Counted from the stretch's first letter, positions 32,972 through 46,230 are shown. The stretch is DNA of 64,000 nucleotides from Hermodice carunculata (GCA_964020975.1 OZ026622.1:87841187-87905186); one strand, 5' to 3'. Made by a program: numbers and translations. Notes: a model not told the origin generated them from the sequence alone.

Positions 32972-35900
32972 CATGAAACTTAAATGCATGAAAGCTGATT
33001 AAAATTTACATCCAGGCAATCTTGGATGATTTAAGCGACACTGTTCATGTCTGAAAAGTTTTGGCCACCAGTCACACTTTTGTGCAAACTAAGCTGGCCC
33101 AGTTAACTTTTAGTGCCAACTGCCTGCCTGGCCAGAAACTGTGTCAAGCACTGCTCTGTATGACTTCAAGTACCTCTTTTCACCATATAATAGGACGTGT
33201 ATTGGATCTGTTTTGTAATGCTGTGGGTCCTCTTTTCAAACAATGTACACATGCAAGTGGCCTCTCAAATCAAGTGATCCTTCTACAAAGGTACAACTTG
33301 GAAGACAGCACTGGAGACCTGATACACAAAACCTCTGAAGCAAAGTCGTTTTCTGCACTTTTGAGTCTCCGTTCTCTCATAAATAGACCACCGTATACCA
33401 ATTCAAACCACTTTATCATAATTATTCAGATTGGTTCTATAAATTTTCTGACTATTTATGATGCTGCAAATAAAATCTTTTAAAATTTTAAACCCCAGAC
33501 ACTTTTGCAGAAATAGTACGTCATGGTGAAATTACACTCTGACTGTGAGACCATCCATCCCATGTATCATCCAGTGCAAGCAAACACAATACACATCAAT
33601 TAGTAAGCTCATCATACCCAGTTCTGCTTCAACTCCAGTTACCATTAATTCAATCATAACAGACTGACTTTTAATCACGAACTTTTCTCAGACAACACTT
33701 TTGTCGTCAGCCCAGTGTTGCATGTAACATGCCAGACGTGAGTTAACACCTCAAGGGCGGGAAATTGTCTTATAGTATTTACGGTACCTGTGTAGTACGA
33801 GAAAGCTGTCCTGAAAGAATGCTTCACAGCAAAGGGTTTTCACTATGTTTACATTCTACTATAGTATAACTCAAACACACACACAAAATCTTTCTGAGAA
33901 TCAAGTTAGGAAAGTTATACCTTCATGGTTTACTGCAGGTAGTCAATTGGTTGCTGAGCCCCACAATAAGCTGCTCCAGGCCTGTCACCAGATCTCCATA
34001 TGTTTAGCTTAAATAAGCAACATCCCACGAAACTATAGCCTACTAATATGTCTACAATTAACGTATATTACAGCATATTATATTGACAGCATCCTGCATG
34101 TCCATCATATATCACTGGGTCACGTGACAGTCTTACATATGTACACATTTACTTGGCCAAACAATACTCAACCTCTCCAAATAGTAATCAATTCTTATAT
34201 TATTGTAGTTTGAGGCAATTTATTTCCCATTGCGTATTCCTATATTGGTAGCAGAGTGACTTTATATATCACATCCTTTATGTCTCTTATCTCCTTTTAA
34301 TGATGCTAGCACAAGCCAAACTGAAAAATAAAAAAAGAAAAAAAAAGAAAAATTGACCTTAAATCTGGGTCATTCATACAATAAGGTCCACAAATAATTA
34401 TACGAGCTCATTAAAATAAAGCACTCGCAGAAAAAAAAAATAAAAACTTAATTTTGCCTTCCATGAATGTGTAATTACCAACATGCCGAAGGCAACGAAA
34501 GGCCCAAGAAGGTCATGCACTCTGCTTAAGCATTACCATGGACCCAAATAGCACCCACTTTGTTGAAGGTTAGAAGTCTCAGCCAAGTTAGTTTCAATTG
34601 ATCTACATGTAATTAGTTTATCTCATAGTGACAATCACTCAGATGCATATATTAGCTATGATGAATATATACACTCAGGTCTCTCATGGGAATGTTTAGT
34701 CCTTGGTTGTAATTACCAAAAGAAAAAAAAAACACCAAACAAACAAACAAAAAAAAAAAATCACAATTCTTTCCATCACTATATCTGTCACTACAATCAA
34801 ATCTTGGCGAAAACTACTTTCAATATATGCAATACATTTCGACAAACAGTACACAAATTACCCAAATTCTTTGTCTCCTTATACAGGTAATCGTCCCCCA
34901 ACCCTACCCTGACTGCACACTCTAGTAGGAAAATAGTATGACCTTTTTTTTTTTTTTTTTCATCCATTTCATTCATTCATTATTTAGTTTTGACTTTGTA
35001 CAATAGTTGTATTACGGTGTACACGTCTGATAATAAATTGTTCTAAAGCATGCATACTTTAATGTAGTCCACGCTGTTCAATATGAATGATGCCTACAGC
35101 TGTACAAAGAAAGGATCTGATCTAACAGAAGATGATGAGGCCCAGTTCTCTGCAGTGTCTGGCTGACTGGCAGTGTTTTATCACCTTACCCTAATCACTG
35201 TCACTACACAATTTTACAAACAAAATTCTTGAAAAAATACCCACTAATATCAAAAACTAATGCTTCACAGTTTAGCATCTTCTCCATCCCAGTCAAGTTC
35301 ATGATCAACAGGGATAAGCTCTGTACACTGAATGTAGGACAGATCTGGACTTCAAAAATCTGTAGCAAAAATTGGAAATAGCCATAATTTACAAAAAAAT
35401 TAGTCTTGGCCTTTAAACAACCAACTTTGAAATATTTTAGCCATTTTCACACTTCTTTAGCCAGATTCAAGAAACATTAGCATTTGGCTAATTGGCTAAT
35501 AGTCAGAGAGGTTCCTGACTGATTTTTCAAAAGAAAACAATGATAATCAATGGTATCTAACTGGACAAGAATATGAAATCAGAGGCTGAGTTCCTGAGTG
35601 CTACAGTCCTGCAGTATTGCCCATGGGTCATTTATCCAACTGGTCAAGTTCCAATACCTGGATAAAATCCAAAAATAAAACAATGCCCCTCCCCCTTTCC
35701 TGTGTTACACTGAGAAACATAAGTGACTTGCACCATTTTATTTCTTCCCACTTGACTGCAGGAGCATTTTTCCTACAACGTTTCACTAGGTGCACTACAA
35801 CAATTGGTTGTCTGGCAGTTAGTATATTTCATATCACTTGACAACACTATCAAATTTTAAAAACAGAAAATAATTAAACCTCTCCTGTTGATCAAAACTA

Positions 35901-36242
35901 AGCCTTCACAAGAAGACATTTCCATTGCACCAGTGTTTATGTCAAATAAATAGCATCTCCATATACGTTTTGTTGTTGTTGTTTTTTAAAGAAAAAATTC
36001 TGGGGCACTTAGACAGACAAACCTATCCAGAGTTTTGTTGGCTTTGTAAATCCAGTTGAGCTGATACTTGGTGTTAAGTTTGTAAACAATTTTAAATGAT
36101 GAGTAGGTAAGTCACTACAAACACATTTATTTTCCAAATGTGGTCAATTGGATATTAAGAGGGCCCCAAAAAAGCCAGTCACTGTGAAAAGTGGACTCAG
36201 TGAAGTTACATGGAATGAAGGTGGTGAAAAAAATTCTCAAAA
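32972..36242. other. No gene recognised
   Basis: AT-rich DNA with A/T homopolymers (for example a T run near 34945-34960). A 140-codon plus-strand open frame at 33061-33483 shows no domain and no start context. Confidence 0.6.
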
Positions 36243-36617
<375 letters not shown>

Positions 36618-37040
36618 ATACAGATCCACAATGACGACATGCAACACGTCACATGTACTTGTATATCATGTTGACACAGCATCATACACATACAACTATA
36701 TATGGAAAACACATGAATACAAAGTTAACAGGACATGCACAGTTCAGTCATGCCCCAGTTGCAATCCTTGTAAAATCAGTTATTCTGCAAAATTACACAA
36801 GGCACATATTGAATTTTAATGTAGCATTGCATGATTATTTGCTGATCTGCAGGTCATAATCAGGTGGCAACACTTCATGAATCAGTCCTCTTGTATCCTG
36901 ATGAAATACATCTTGTACCTTATCCATAAAACCTTCTAATTTTCTCAGTCTGACAACTGTGTATCAGAATTACTTATTTTAAAAGAAAAAAAAAACACTT
37001 ATTTTATGAATTTCATTTTATGTAAATGCAGTGAATGTCT

Positions 37041-37290
37041 CCATGTAACAACTTTGTACCAGAATGCTGCCTAAAAATATACTTCTTTGTAGAAAAATGT
37101 CCAGGCTCCTTTCCCCCATGTAACAACTTTGTATCAGAATGCTGCCTAAAAAAATACTTCTTTGTAGCAAAATGTCCAGGCTCCTTTCCCCATGTAACAA
37201 CTTTGTACCAGAACGCTGCCTAAAAATATACTTCTTTGTAGAAAAATGTCCAGGCTCCTTTCCCCATGTAACAACTTTGTATCAGAATGC
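37041..37290. repeat. 74-bp tandem repeat, about 3.4 units
   Basis: Units start CCATGTAACAACTTTGTA at 37041, 37116, 37190 and 37264 and contain AGAATGCTGCCTAAAAA and AATGTCCAGGCTCCTTT. Units are about 95% alike. Confidence 0.95.
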
Positions 37291-38921
37291 TCTGTACCTG
37301 GCCTTTTTAAACTCATGCACAGTGTTTCTGTCACAAATGTTGGATAGTCAAAGCTAGAGCAACTTTTTCCACACTCTTTACCCCCTGCTGAGCACCAAGA
37401 TGTTGTCATAACTAGTATGCCAAGACATAGTTCAGTGCCATCTGAGCTGTTTAAGTAAATCACAACATATCGGCTGCTGACATAGTGACTCAATATATCT
37501 CCCTTCACAAAACCTAGTAACATTCTGTTTGCATTCAACTCAAAACACCTGATAAACATCCGGCCTGTTTTCTCGTTCTGTGGGCACACCAAACAAGGTA
37601 AATACGTTCACCTAGCAACCACCTAATCTGCGTACACACCATGACACGTCCTACACCTTACACAGTTTACTGGCAAAACAAATGTCTGAAGAAGCACAAA
37701 TATAAATCTTTTTACTTGGTGCCAAGTACAAATTTCAGGGCATTCACAGCAACCTCGTAATGAATTCTTTGTGCATTACATCACCAGGTTTCTCTTTCAC
37801 AAGATGCACAATGTTACTTGTTGGAAAGTAAGAAGTTGAAGTCTCCTGGCCTTATTCTTGAATATCTTTCTTATTACCCTAAAAAATAGTCATGCAATTA
37901 TCCATCAAACAGGTCTACATGTTTTCTTTTCATTACATGCATATAGCTTGTACCATATATATATATACATGTATATATATATAAATGGTAGTAATAGTAG
38001 TACCCATGGTGAGAAAATTCCATTATGGGTGTCCTTGTCAGAGGACAAGTGTGCCTATCTTTTACCTGTTATTTTTCTGTATCATTTAACCTGCATCAAA
38101 TTTTACTTCTCCCAGACAATAGGCCAGGAATTTTCTCCCCGAGTACCAATCTTCGGAGTTTCCCAGAATTTGACAGCAGAAAGGTGGTCAACGTGGCAAC
38201 ACTCGGGCATTCTCCTGTTTGGGGACAAAATTGTCTCAAATATTACTATATAATATCATACTTTTGATAAAAAGACGGGAAAAGTAGTAAAAGATGAAAG
38301 GCAGGTCAACTTTTGGGTTTATAGTATGAGGAAAACACTTATCTGCTCAGTTAATAGAAAGCACATCTTTTGATTATAAATCTATTGCTTTCTCTGCATT
38401 CTTCATTGACTGTTTTCATTCATTTTTCTTGCACTTTATCTAGGAAAGGCAGGCTCTTGGTCCTATGTTGAATATATATGAATCTTACATCTAAACAATC
38501 TTTAAAAAGTTCCCCCAGGCTTTTAAAGTTTATTCTGCAGTAAATTTTAACAGTTATGCAAATACATGTACACCGTAGGCATGTACACATTTTTAAAACC
38601 AACCTTAACCTGTCTGCATGTTGGTTTCATATAAGTAATTGACGACTAGTAGTAGTCTCATAAAAAGTAGACCACACCATTCTGGGCACCCTTATTGTGT
38701 GTACATATGTATACTTAACAGCACAAGAGGCTCTCCAGACAACAAAGGCCTGCAGCCTATGACAGTCCAAATGTACACACATCAACTCTGCATGCATTTG
38801 GGTTCCAAAAAACAGCATTCATCCAAAATGCAATACCATCAGGTACGGCGCCCTTTCGAATTTAAGTGGAGATTGTGTTTGTAATATTTACAAATGCAAC
38901 GCATCTCTATAATAAAGTGTC
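37291..38921. other. No gene recognised; one TA-rich palindrome
   Basis: A 40-bp near-perfect palindrome at 37951-37990 (TACCAT, alternating TA, central ACATGT, alternating TA, ATGGTA). A minus-strand open frame at 37146-37592 begins after an acceptor-like CCCACAG but ends inside the 74-bp repeat. Confidence 0.55.
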
Positions 38922-39012
38922 CTAATGGATAGAGTCTATGGCAAGTGCCAGGTCTGCATGTTTGTTCACTGCCAGGAAATAGGTGAAGGCAACGACAGCC
39001 GAACCACAGAAA
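38922..39012 (-). CDS. Candidate last coding exon, unknown membrane-like C-terminus
   Basis: On the minus strand a strong acceptor (CATTAAGTTTCTCTTCACAG) ends at 39013. From there, with one base completing a split codon, 29 codons run to TAG at 38924-38922. The peptide starts FCGSAVVAFTYFLAVNKHAD and ends LAIDSIH: a small-residue hydrophobic segment like the end of a transmembrane helix followed by a polar tail. An AATAAA on the minus strand lies about 390 bp downstream (plus-strand TTTATT near 38528). I do not recognise the family, and no upstream exon was found. Confidence 0.35.
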
Positions 39013-39557
39013 CTGTGAAGAGAAACTTAATGAGGGTCTTGAGACAAACCTCAAAGCGATGACCAGCAAACAGTGAACTGATGAATGTGTACTGTGGACA
39101 CAAAAATCCATAAAATGTTCATATAAATGCATTAGGGGCCATTGCACGGACAAAACAAGTAAATAGACATGCCAGAACACAAACATTGATTCAATGTTTT
39201 CTTTCCCGCACTGCAGATAATACTCAAGGCAGCCATCTGAGCCCATCAAGTCGTATTGTTGTGCTATCGGTTAAAATTCACCAATGGCCAACCAGGCTTA
39301 TGTACATTTATTTCATGGAGCTCTCTAAGTGGGTTTATTTCCGACTCCTGCTTGCTCAAAGCAGTCTAGGTACATCTAATTAGACCTAACAATGCTTACA
39401 CGTACATTCTACCTTAAACCGGAGACAGTAGACTCAGATACTTATACACAAAGCACCTATACTTACTTTCAAAATTGCACCAATTTTTACCTGTGCACTA
39501 CAATAAACACATTATTGAACTGGACACATATGTGAACTGGATACATATGTGAACTCA

Positions 39558-39804
39558 CTCCTCTGGGTTTGGAATGAGTCAACGGCTTTCCTGTGCAGGT
39601 CGAGGACTTCCTCGGTGTGTTTTGGCCATGCATGCCAAGGAAGCCCTCGACTTGTACATACCATTCTATTTGCCTTTAAAACTGCAGTGTCAAGGTACTG
39701 TGGTACTTGAATCAAAGGTCTTTCTACAAGGTATCTAAATATGGTGTCATCATTGTAATTCGGGTGATCATGCATCTGGTTGCAATTAACACAGAGAGAG
39801 TTAA
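39558..39804 (+). mobile_element. Family B divergent copy
   Basis: GAGTCAACGGCTTTCC, a hairpin with GTCGAGGACTTCCTCGGTGT against CAAGGAAGCCCTCGAC, then TGGTACTTGAATCAAAGG and AGAGAGAGTTAA. The hairpin sequence differs from other B copies but still folds. Confidence 0.7.
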
Positions 39805-40191
39805 TGGCAGAACATGATGAATAATCCTGCCAAAAAAGCAGACAATGATAAATATTGCAGTCTGTCTACTTTGAGGTAACAGACACCACATTTGATGTTT
39901 ATTTACTTACACTCCCCTTATTTTACATTTACAACAGTTAAATGTTTCAGAAAGGTCATCCTATCATCTTTAAACATGCGGGCTTATTTCAGTTTCCATG
40001 GCAATTGAACACCTTACCCAGGCTTTAAAGGCTCCCATCAAAAGTTGATTATGTCGTTTATCCATGGAAGTCAAGTGGGTTCACACTTTGGATTTTTTTC
40101 TTCTCCCTGACTCCTTTTTTTTGAGCCACTTTTGTCAAATGTGTGGTCCCAGTGCACTGTTCCAGGTTCATTGAGCATAATTTCCTATGGT

Positions 40192-40420
40192 TCACCATCA
40201 GATGGCAGCAAGAACCTTAGCAGGAAATCACAAGCTGGCTCCATGATTTTTTTTATTTCATCTTATTCCATTGATCAAGAATATATTATTACAACTCCTG
40301 GCTATATTTTTCAATATATTCTTTCTTTTCAATTCTGTAAAGTTTTTGTCTCTGAGTTACATACAATGCAATGTATGGTCACAATCATACCTGCCACATA
40401 CTGTGCTGCCACCTGATGGC
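40192..40420. mobile_element. Possible MITE with 16-bp inverted ends
   Basis: CCATCAGATGGCAGCA at the left pairs with TGCTGCCACCTGATGG at the right (15/16). About 229 bp span; no clear target duplication and no second copy seen. Confidence 0.4.
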
Positions 40421-40830
40421 AAAAAGCTAAAACTTATCATTGTGTAAGAGAAGCATACAAGGCTATGACATTACGCAGAGTGCTTTTTGTTTAGAATGCA
40501 GATCCACCGTGTTGTCCTTTATTCTGCTTGAGGCAATGAGTTTCTATCACAACTTCCTGGACAATATGTGTTTTAACATGATCTTTTGTGTCCATTTGTA
40601 TGTATTCGTTTACATAGAATGTACAAAAACCAGTGACTTATGTACTTATTCTGTTTAAATAATAACAGAGAAGTTTCAAGTCTTCCTAACTTCCTACCAG
40701 ATATACATGTGTGTACTTTTGAGTGATTCATAAATTATATTTATGGGCAATAAACTTATCAACAAGTTGAAGAGATAATTTTACACACAGGAACTAGGTT
40801 CATGGCTTTCTGTCTGTGACAATAAACTTT

Positions 40831-40995
40831 TTAACTCTTTCAGTCCTAATCACACAAAATATTGTCCTCGTCTGATTAATTATAGTGATCCCAGATGCAA
40901 GTTCCTCATGGAAAAGCCTTCATTTAAGTGCCAGCATGTCTGCAGTTCCAAAGATAAGAAAGGTGTTCCTCAATAGTGTTCCTCAGTGCACTTCC
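40831..40995 (-). mobile_element. Family B fragment
   Basis: TTAACTCTTTCAGTCCTAAT at the left, CCTTCATTTAAGTGCCAGCA in the arm and TTCCTCAGTGCACTT toward the far end. The other terminus is missing. Confidence 0.65.
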
Positions 40996-41566
40996 AAAAC
41001 TTTGAATATTTGTTATAATAATGACATGAGGTCTGCAATTTATGTCTTTTAAGCGATCTGTGAACTATCCCCACTTTTACATTTGAAAATTCTATCTACG
41101 GACACTTATCTATACAATGGCATGAGATGCATCAGAGGTCACCTCCACCCCCCCTCCACACCACCTGCAACATGTACATGTTACAAAGACGACTTCTTTG
41201 AAACTCAGGCCACATTCTATTTTTATGTTCTAAAGTTATCTGACACTGGAGATCAAATCTGCTTGCAAGAAAATGTGATCTTGAATAGTAGGACCTATGT
41301 CTAGTCAAATTATTGGCACATGCAAAATAAATCCATTACTACCCTGAGCTCAGGCTGGAAAAGATGACAAGGAGTGTTACGTTCTACAACTCAAGTAACA
41401 TATATCCACACATACACCTTTTGGGTGATTTGATTGGAAAGGGTTAAATATAATCGCCTGTATACACACAGTAGAATCCCTGATCATTTGTGGTCCAGTG
41501 TGTCCAATCTATCCGTGTTATGGTGTTCTAAAATTTCATTGTTTGTATTGTTCATATATGTACAAG

Positions 41567-41645
41567 TGGCCCTGATATAGGCTTGTGAGCCTGTTTGCCA
41601 AATTTTTTTTTTTTCCATGGAATAAAAATATGTTTATACCAATCC
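41567..41645 (+). repeat. Family N repeat, copy 3
   Basis: AGTGGCCCTGATATAGGCTT, GCCTGTTTGCCAA, a T run and GGAATAAAAATATGTTTATACC in the same order as the copies at 21828 and 24434. Confidence 0.55.
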
Positions 41646-41795
41646 CTTATTATGACCACCTCTTCAACGAGACCATTTCTATATTAAGACCACCAATTTA
41701 GTCCTATTTGTGTCCATACTTGATTAAATTATATAACCTATTAAACCACATTTCTTCAGCCCTTTGTGTAGTCTCATGTAGAGATTCTATAGTTG
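41646..41795 (-). mobile_element. Family G MITE, left end degraded
   Basis: TTATTATGACCACCTCTTCA, ATATTAAGACCACCAATTTA, TTGATTAAATTATATAACC and GTAGAGATTCTATAG reproduce the G body in reverse orientation. Confidence 0.6.
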
Positions 41796-41801
41796 ATATA
41801 C

Positions 41802-41892
41802 AGTGGAACCCTGGTATAAGGACCACCTACCACCAATAGTTGCACCTAAGAGTGGTCTTTCTTTGGTGGGGATCTTAATTTGAGGTTCTACT
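41802..41892. mobile_element. Short G/H-type MITE, 91 bp
   Basis: CAGTGGAACCCTGGTATAAG at the left and AATTTGAGGTTCTACTG at the right, flanked by TA. Internal AGGACCACC / GGTGGGGATCTT keep the inverted plan. Confidence 0.75.
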
Positions 41893-41925
<33 letters not shown>

Positions 41926-41991
41926 ACACACACACACCACACACACACACACCACACACACACACACACCACACACCACACACACACCACA

Positions 41992-42022
<31 letters not shown>

Positions 42023-42024
42023 CA
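41893..42024. repeat. Compound (CA)n/(CCACA)n microsatellite
   Basis: Starts at the TA flanking the preceding MITE. CA runs interrupted by ACCACAC. Minus-strand Cys/Val open frames here are artefacts. Confidence 0.95.
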
Positions 42025-42107
42025 TGTATACCAAACCACAAAAACTGTACAGTATCTGAACTTAGACAGGTTACATGCAGTTGAGATAAACACTTTCCTG
42101 GTTCAAT

Positions 42108-42291
42108 ATAACTGAGTCAACATCCTTCCTCAGCCTGGGTTCAGCACAGTGGCTGTTGATCTAGAGCATGCTATTCTGATTAGTCTTGTGCTCATTTCCC
42201 CTTAAAATTTTCCATTAAAGACAAACTTATATTGAAGCAGGCATCATTTTACACCCTGGCATTGTCAGTGATCTGAGAGCAAAGGGGTTAA
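42108..42291 (+). mobile_element. Family B/C-type TTAA MITE, degenerate
   Basis: ACTGAGTCAACATCCTTCCT, GGCTGTTGATCTAGAGCATG, TTGAAGCAGGCATCATTTTA and AAAGGGGTTAA follow the family C order. The left terminus has decayed. Confidence 0.6.
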
Positions 42292-42660
42292 ATCTAATCA
42301 CCTGCTTGTCATTCTGTCATTTCTTTCACACGCGCTAGTCTTTTGTCTCTGCATATAAAATACTTTAAACAACCTATCTTATATTAATTAAGCTGTGTAG
42401 CACATAAACTTGGTTTCACTTCCTGTGGCCTAAATGGCAACACCAAAATGAAAGAAACTACAGTGGCTATAACAGCAATTGAGAGGAAAAAAAGGAAGTT
42501 GTCATCTTTAATAAGGCTTTGAGCAGCATATGCTTGAAATTTGAGCATTCAAGTTTTTTTTGCTCTGAAAAGAAGAAGCTAAAAACGACCTCATATTACA
42601 GGTTTATTGTGAAAATGAAAGAAGCCACAGCATAGTAATCCCCACATTTAACCACTGCAG

Positions 42661-42741
42661 ATCACTGTGGATTATTCCAGCGAAACAAAGGATGAAGATG
42701 CCCGCCAACAAAGCACTCTTCCTGCCAAGTCATCAACATGA
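42661..42741 (+). CDS. Candidate last coding exon, unknown protein
   Basis: An acceptor-like site (CCCCACATTTAACCACTGCAG) ends at 42660. The following frame reads ITVDYSSETKDEDARQQS then TLPAKSST before TGA at 42739-42741, 26 residues rich in charged and small polar side chains, like a cytoplasmic tail. The composition is unlike the translated AT-rich surroundings. No upstream exon or polyadenylation signal can be tied to it, and a donor-like ACATGAG|GTATCC overlaps the stop, so a different frame is possible. Confidence 0.25.
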   Translation: MTVDYSSETKDEDARQQSTLPAKSST

Positions 42742-45700
42742 GGTATCCCACTGTGAAGACAGGATTACTCTAGGGGTCAGCAAGTTAAGTAACTTGGTGC
42801 CAACTCAGAGCCTCTGTGATTGCCTGCCACGTGACTCCCACAATGGGGACACAGCTTAAACGTTCCAATCCCTGTGTCCTTTTCAAAAGTCATTGTAAGG
42901 AAAACCAATACAGTGTACAGGGCATCACCTGTTGAAATGCTTCACTGGTTCTCCATGGGAAAAAAAATATACATATATATATACATATATCTAAGGCCGG
43001 TGGAACTTAATTTTTGTGTGTGAATTCAATTTGGTTTATTTTCAACTGACAGAAGAGAAAGTGCATCAGTAGTACAATATTTGGTGTTAACTTGCAGTTG
43101 CAAACTTTTTTTTCAGTGGCCACTGGTTCCTGCTCTCTTGAACGCTGTCCTTTTCCAATTAACAAATGTTCCTAATCTGCTTACAACTTTCAAAGCTCTC
43201 ACATGTTTTCAAGATCTTTTTCAGCTGGCAATTTATCAAATTTCTTTCATATGTAGGATGTGCTTGATTGGATGATTGTAAATTCGGGATTCAAGTAGAT
43301 GATACCAACTTTCATGTTTTTTTTTATCTCTTGCATTTAACTGCCACATTGTGTGATACTGAGAACTTCTGGTGCCACAGAACCTCATTTTCGACTTCAA
43401 TTTATACTCAGAAAACCCTCATATGAAGCCAGAATAACAAAGATGCAGCCACCAGTCGTTCATTTCAGGGCCTTTTCTCAAGAATTAGAAAGGTTAGACT
43501 TGGTTAAGGGGGCAGCAGAATAATATGCACAATACAGTATCACTATCAACTCATGCACCTTTCATAGCTGCCATGATGCTCTTTCCCATAGAAACAAAGT
43601 CCGTGTGATTCTCGAATGATGACATAAATAAAGGCAGTGTCCTTGAGAAACCTTATCATGGCTGTAACTAAGTCAATGAGGCTAGTTTTAGGCACAAATT
43701 TTACCATTGCAATGAAAGATGAACCAAATTTCTACTTTATTTGTTCCTTCATTTTGATTTTATTTCATTTATTTTGGACATTTGACCGCATTCTGTGGAA
43801 TTCCACAGAAAAATAAACTTTTCTATTTTTTGGTGGTTCATTCCACAATTCCATCTGTTTTTCCGCGAAAAGGAAAAATCATCAGCCCTTATAAACATTG
43901 TGTGTGCAAACAGTAACAGGCTGCGCTTTACGACTGCAATTTCACAGACTGGCAAAACAGAAGTTGTGTACATGTACAGTATTTTGGGAAAATTACAGAG
44001 ACATGCCAGAGTCTGTCATTTTGAGAGTCAAATAATCATGCATGATGTTACAGGTTGTTATACATTGTATCAAAATGTTTCTGCTGACATATTGGCACTT
44101 CTTTGCCTTCAAGTTGACATTTCACCTCTTTGTTGGTTTTGAAAGATACATTTATGTGCACTGTCATTGACACCTTATGTTCTAGACTCATGTCTGTAGC
44201 TACAATTACTATATATCAATGCAACTAAAACAACAATTTTATAAGACTTGTACAAAGTAAGACAGGTCATTCACATATTTCTCAGAATTGATGGACAGGT
44301 CTATTTTCTTTATAATAGAAGACAAATTCTTCTGCTTCATTATCCACTAAAACTGTCCAGGTTTCAGCCAGAGGATAGCAAGGGCAAAATACAATAACCT
44401 TTAAAATTTTTAGAGCAAATTTTCCTACCAAGAAAACCCTCTAAATGATGATATTTTGAGTCCAACTGCATTTCAAAAACTATTGTTGGAATAGTTTCCT
44501 ACATTAAAACAAAAATTTGGTGGAAACACTGAGACTTTTCAAAGACTCGTTAAAAAGACTCATGACACATAGTCAATTTTCTTAAAAAGCAAATTGGGAG
44601 ACCACATATTTTTCCTGTTACATAAGAGCAGCATATTTCAATTATGTGATGCAGGGCCCCCACATTAGAAGACTTGCTATTCTAAGATGTACATGATTCT
44701 GCATTACCCTAGTAATCTGTAATCAGACATGGCAATCTCTGTGGTGTAACCAAATTCCACAGGAAACCAAATCTTCTTTTTCTGCATTGAAGTGATACAT
44801 TGTATCATTAATTATCCCTGTCCTTCACTTGTTTATGTACATTTAAATGGTTATGCCTGCATTTTCATATTTTGCCCTGTTTGCTTTATATTAATTAATT
44901 GGTGGATCCAAAATATCATGAGTCTGGTATAGAATTCAATGCCAGGCAGTTTTTATAATAATAATAATCAAAACATATCCATTTTGTTTGATTGCATCCA
45001 GGGCATCACACATTGAGGGTGAAATGTATCTTTTAAAACCATCTCATGTGTGTTATTTTAGGTCTCAAATAAACAGTGATCCTTCTTGTATGGAGAGTGA
45101 GTAATTGTCCTTGTTCTGATGATGGTCATGAAAAAGGATAATGAACATTATAATATAGATGAGAGTGGTAGGCCAATTAGATGCAAGAACAACATCACGT
45201 GACCAGTCTTTATCCTAATACAGTCCCTGCCTCCTTTTCATATTCAGCAGACGATGTATGGTTAACCTACCACAATCTAGTACAGGGAACACAGAATTTG
45301 TTGAAATTTAGAGACATTTTGTGAGTTCTAACATAGCATTATCAGTTGAAACCTATATCATAGATGCAGTAAAACACAGTTGAATTTGACAGAGAAAAGA
45401 CGTCGGGCCTTAACAGGCCTTTGGTCTTCTACGTGTGCTTTCTGTCAAGCTGCATGGTGTTTTGATTTGTTACAAATTATGACTGCTACATAAAATGACT
45501 GCAACATATAATCACACTTACCATAATGTACATCACTTGACAATGGGTTCACACAGCTCTACTATCTTTATTGTTCACGTTTAAGCACACCTTTCACCTT
45601 TGTTCATCATGCACTCACCTGCAAGTAGAGAAAACATAAACAATTTACTATCAATGACACCAGCTAAAAATTATTCTGTATCCATATCCTTTGACACCGG

Positions 45701-46071
45701 TTTGTATTTTATAAGTTTTTGATATTATCTTAACTTTTCTAATTGACAAGAGAATTTTATCTGGGCTCACGTTTTATGTTTGGAAAACCGATAAAAAATA
45801 CAGTTTCTTGTATCTTTTTGACCATAACATATATAAAAAAACATCAAAGTTAATACCATTCTCAAATAAACTGCTAATTTAGCCATTGGGGCCGACACTA
45901 TAAATGCCAAAATGCTACATACTTTAATTTGTCCCAACACTCCTTATGCTGAAAAAAAATTACAAAATTGTGCCAGGTTTCTCCTGATAGATTATGGATT
46001 TTTGCATGCTTAACTTTTCACCCATCTTCTGTAGCATTTCACAATTACCAAACTAGCAATGACTGCTTCTA
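42742..46071. other. No gene recognised; one perfect palindrome
   Basis: AT-rich DNA. A 20-bp perfect palindrome at 43791-43810 (TTCTGTGGAA/TTCCACAGAA). Sequence near 43850-43900 (TTTTTCCGCG ... GGAAAAATCATCAGCCC) resembles one end of element K, without a matching partner. Confidence 0.55.
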
Positions 46072-46230
46072 CAGTGAAACATCATTATAAATCACACTCA
46101 TATATCAAACATATTCACCAAAGGACACCAAGTTTTGAGGGACTTAAAAGTCATATTACTTTGCTTTTTGACTCATTTATCTGATATATTAAGATATCAT
46201 ACACATTTTGCAGTTACAGCCCAATCAGTA
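46072..46230 (+). mobile_element. Family E MITE, right end lost
   Basis: CAGTGAAACATCATTATAAA at the left, then TTTTGAGGGACTTAAAAGTC and TGACTCATTTATCTGATATA. This copy is uninterrupted where the next E copy carries an A insertion. Confidence 0.75.

Noticed and set aside
33061-33483. 140-codon plus-strand frame
   Set aside because: Longest non-repeat frame, but no domain, no biased composition and no start or splice support; could be chance in stop-poor DNA.
37146-37592. 148-codon minus-strand frame with an acceptor-like CCCACAG
   Set aside because: Its second half is the 74-bp tandem repeat, and the first half has no recognisable domain.
39512-39775. 87-codon minus-strand frame
   Set aside because: Lies wholly within a family B element, copies of which do not share the frame.
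41787-42093. Cys/Val-rich minus-strand open frames
   Set aside because: Translation of (CA)n repeats.
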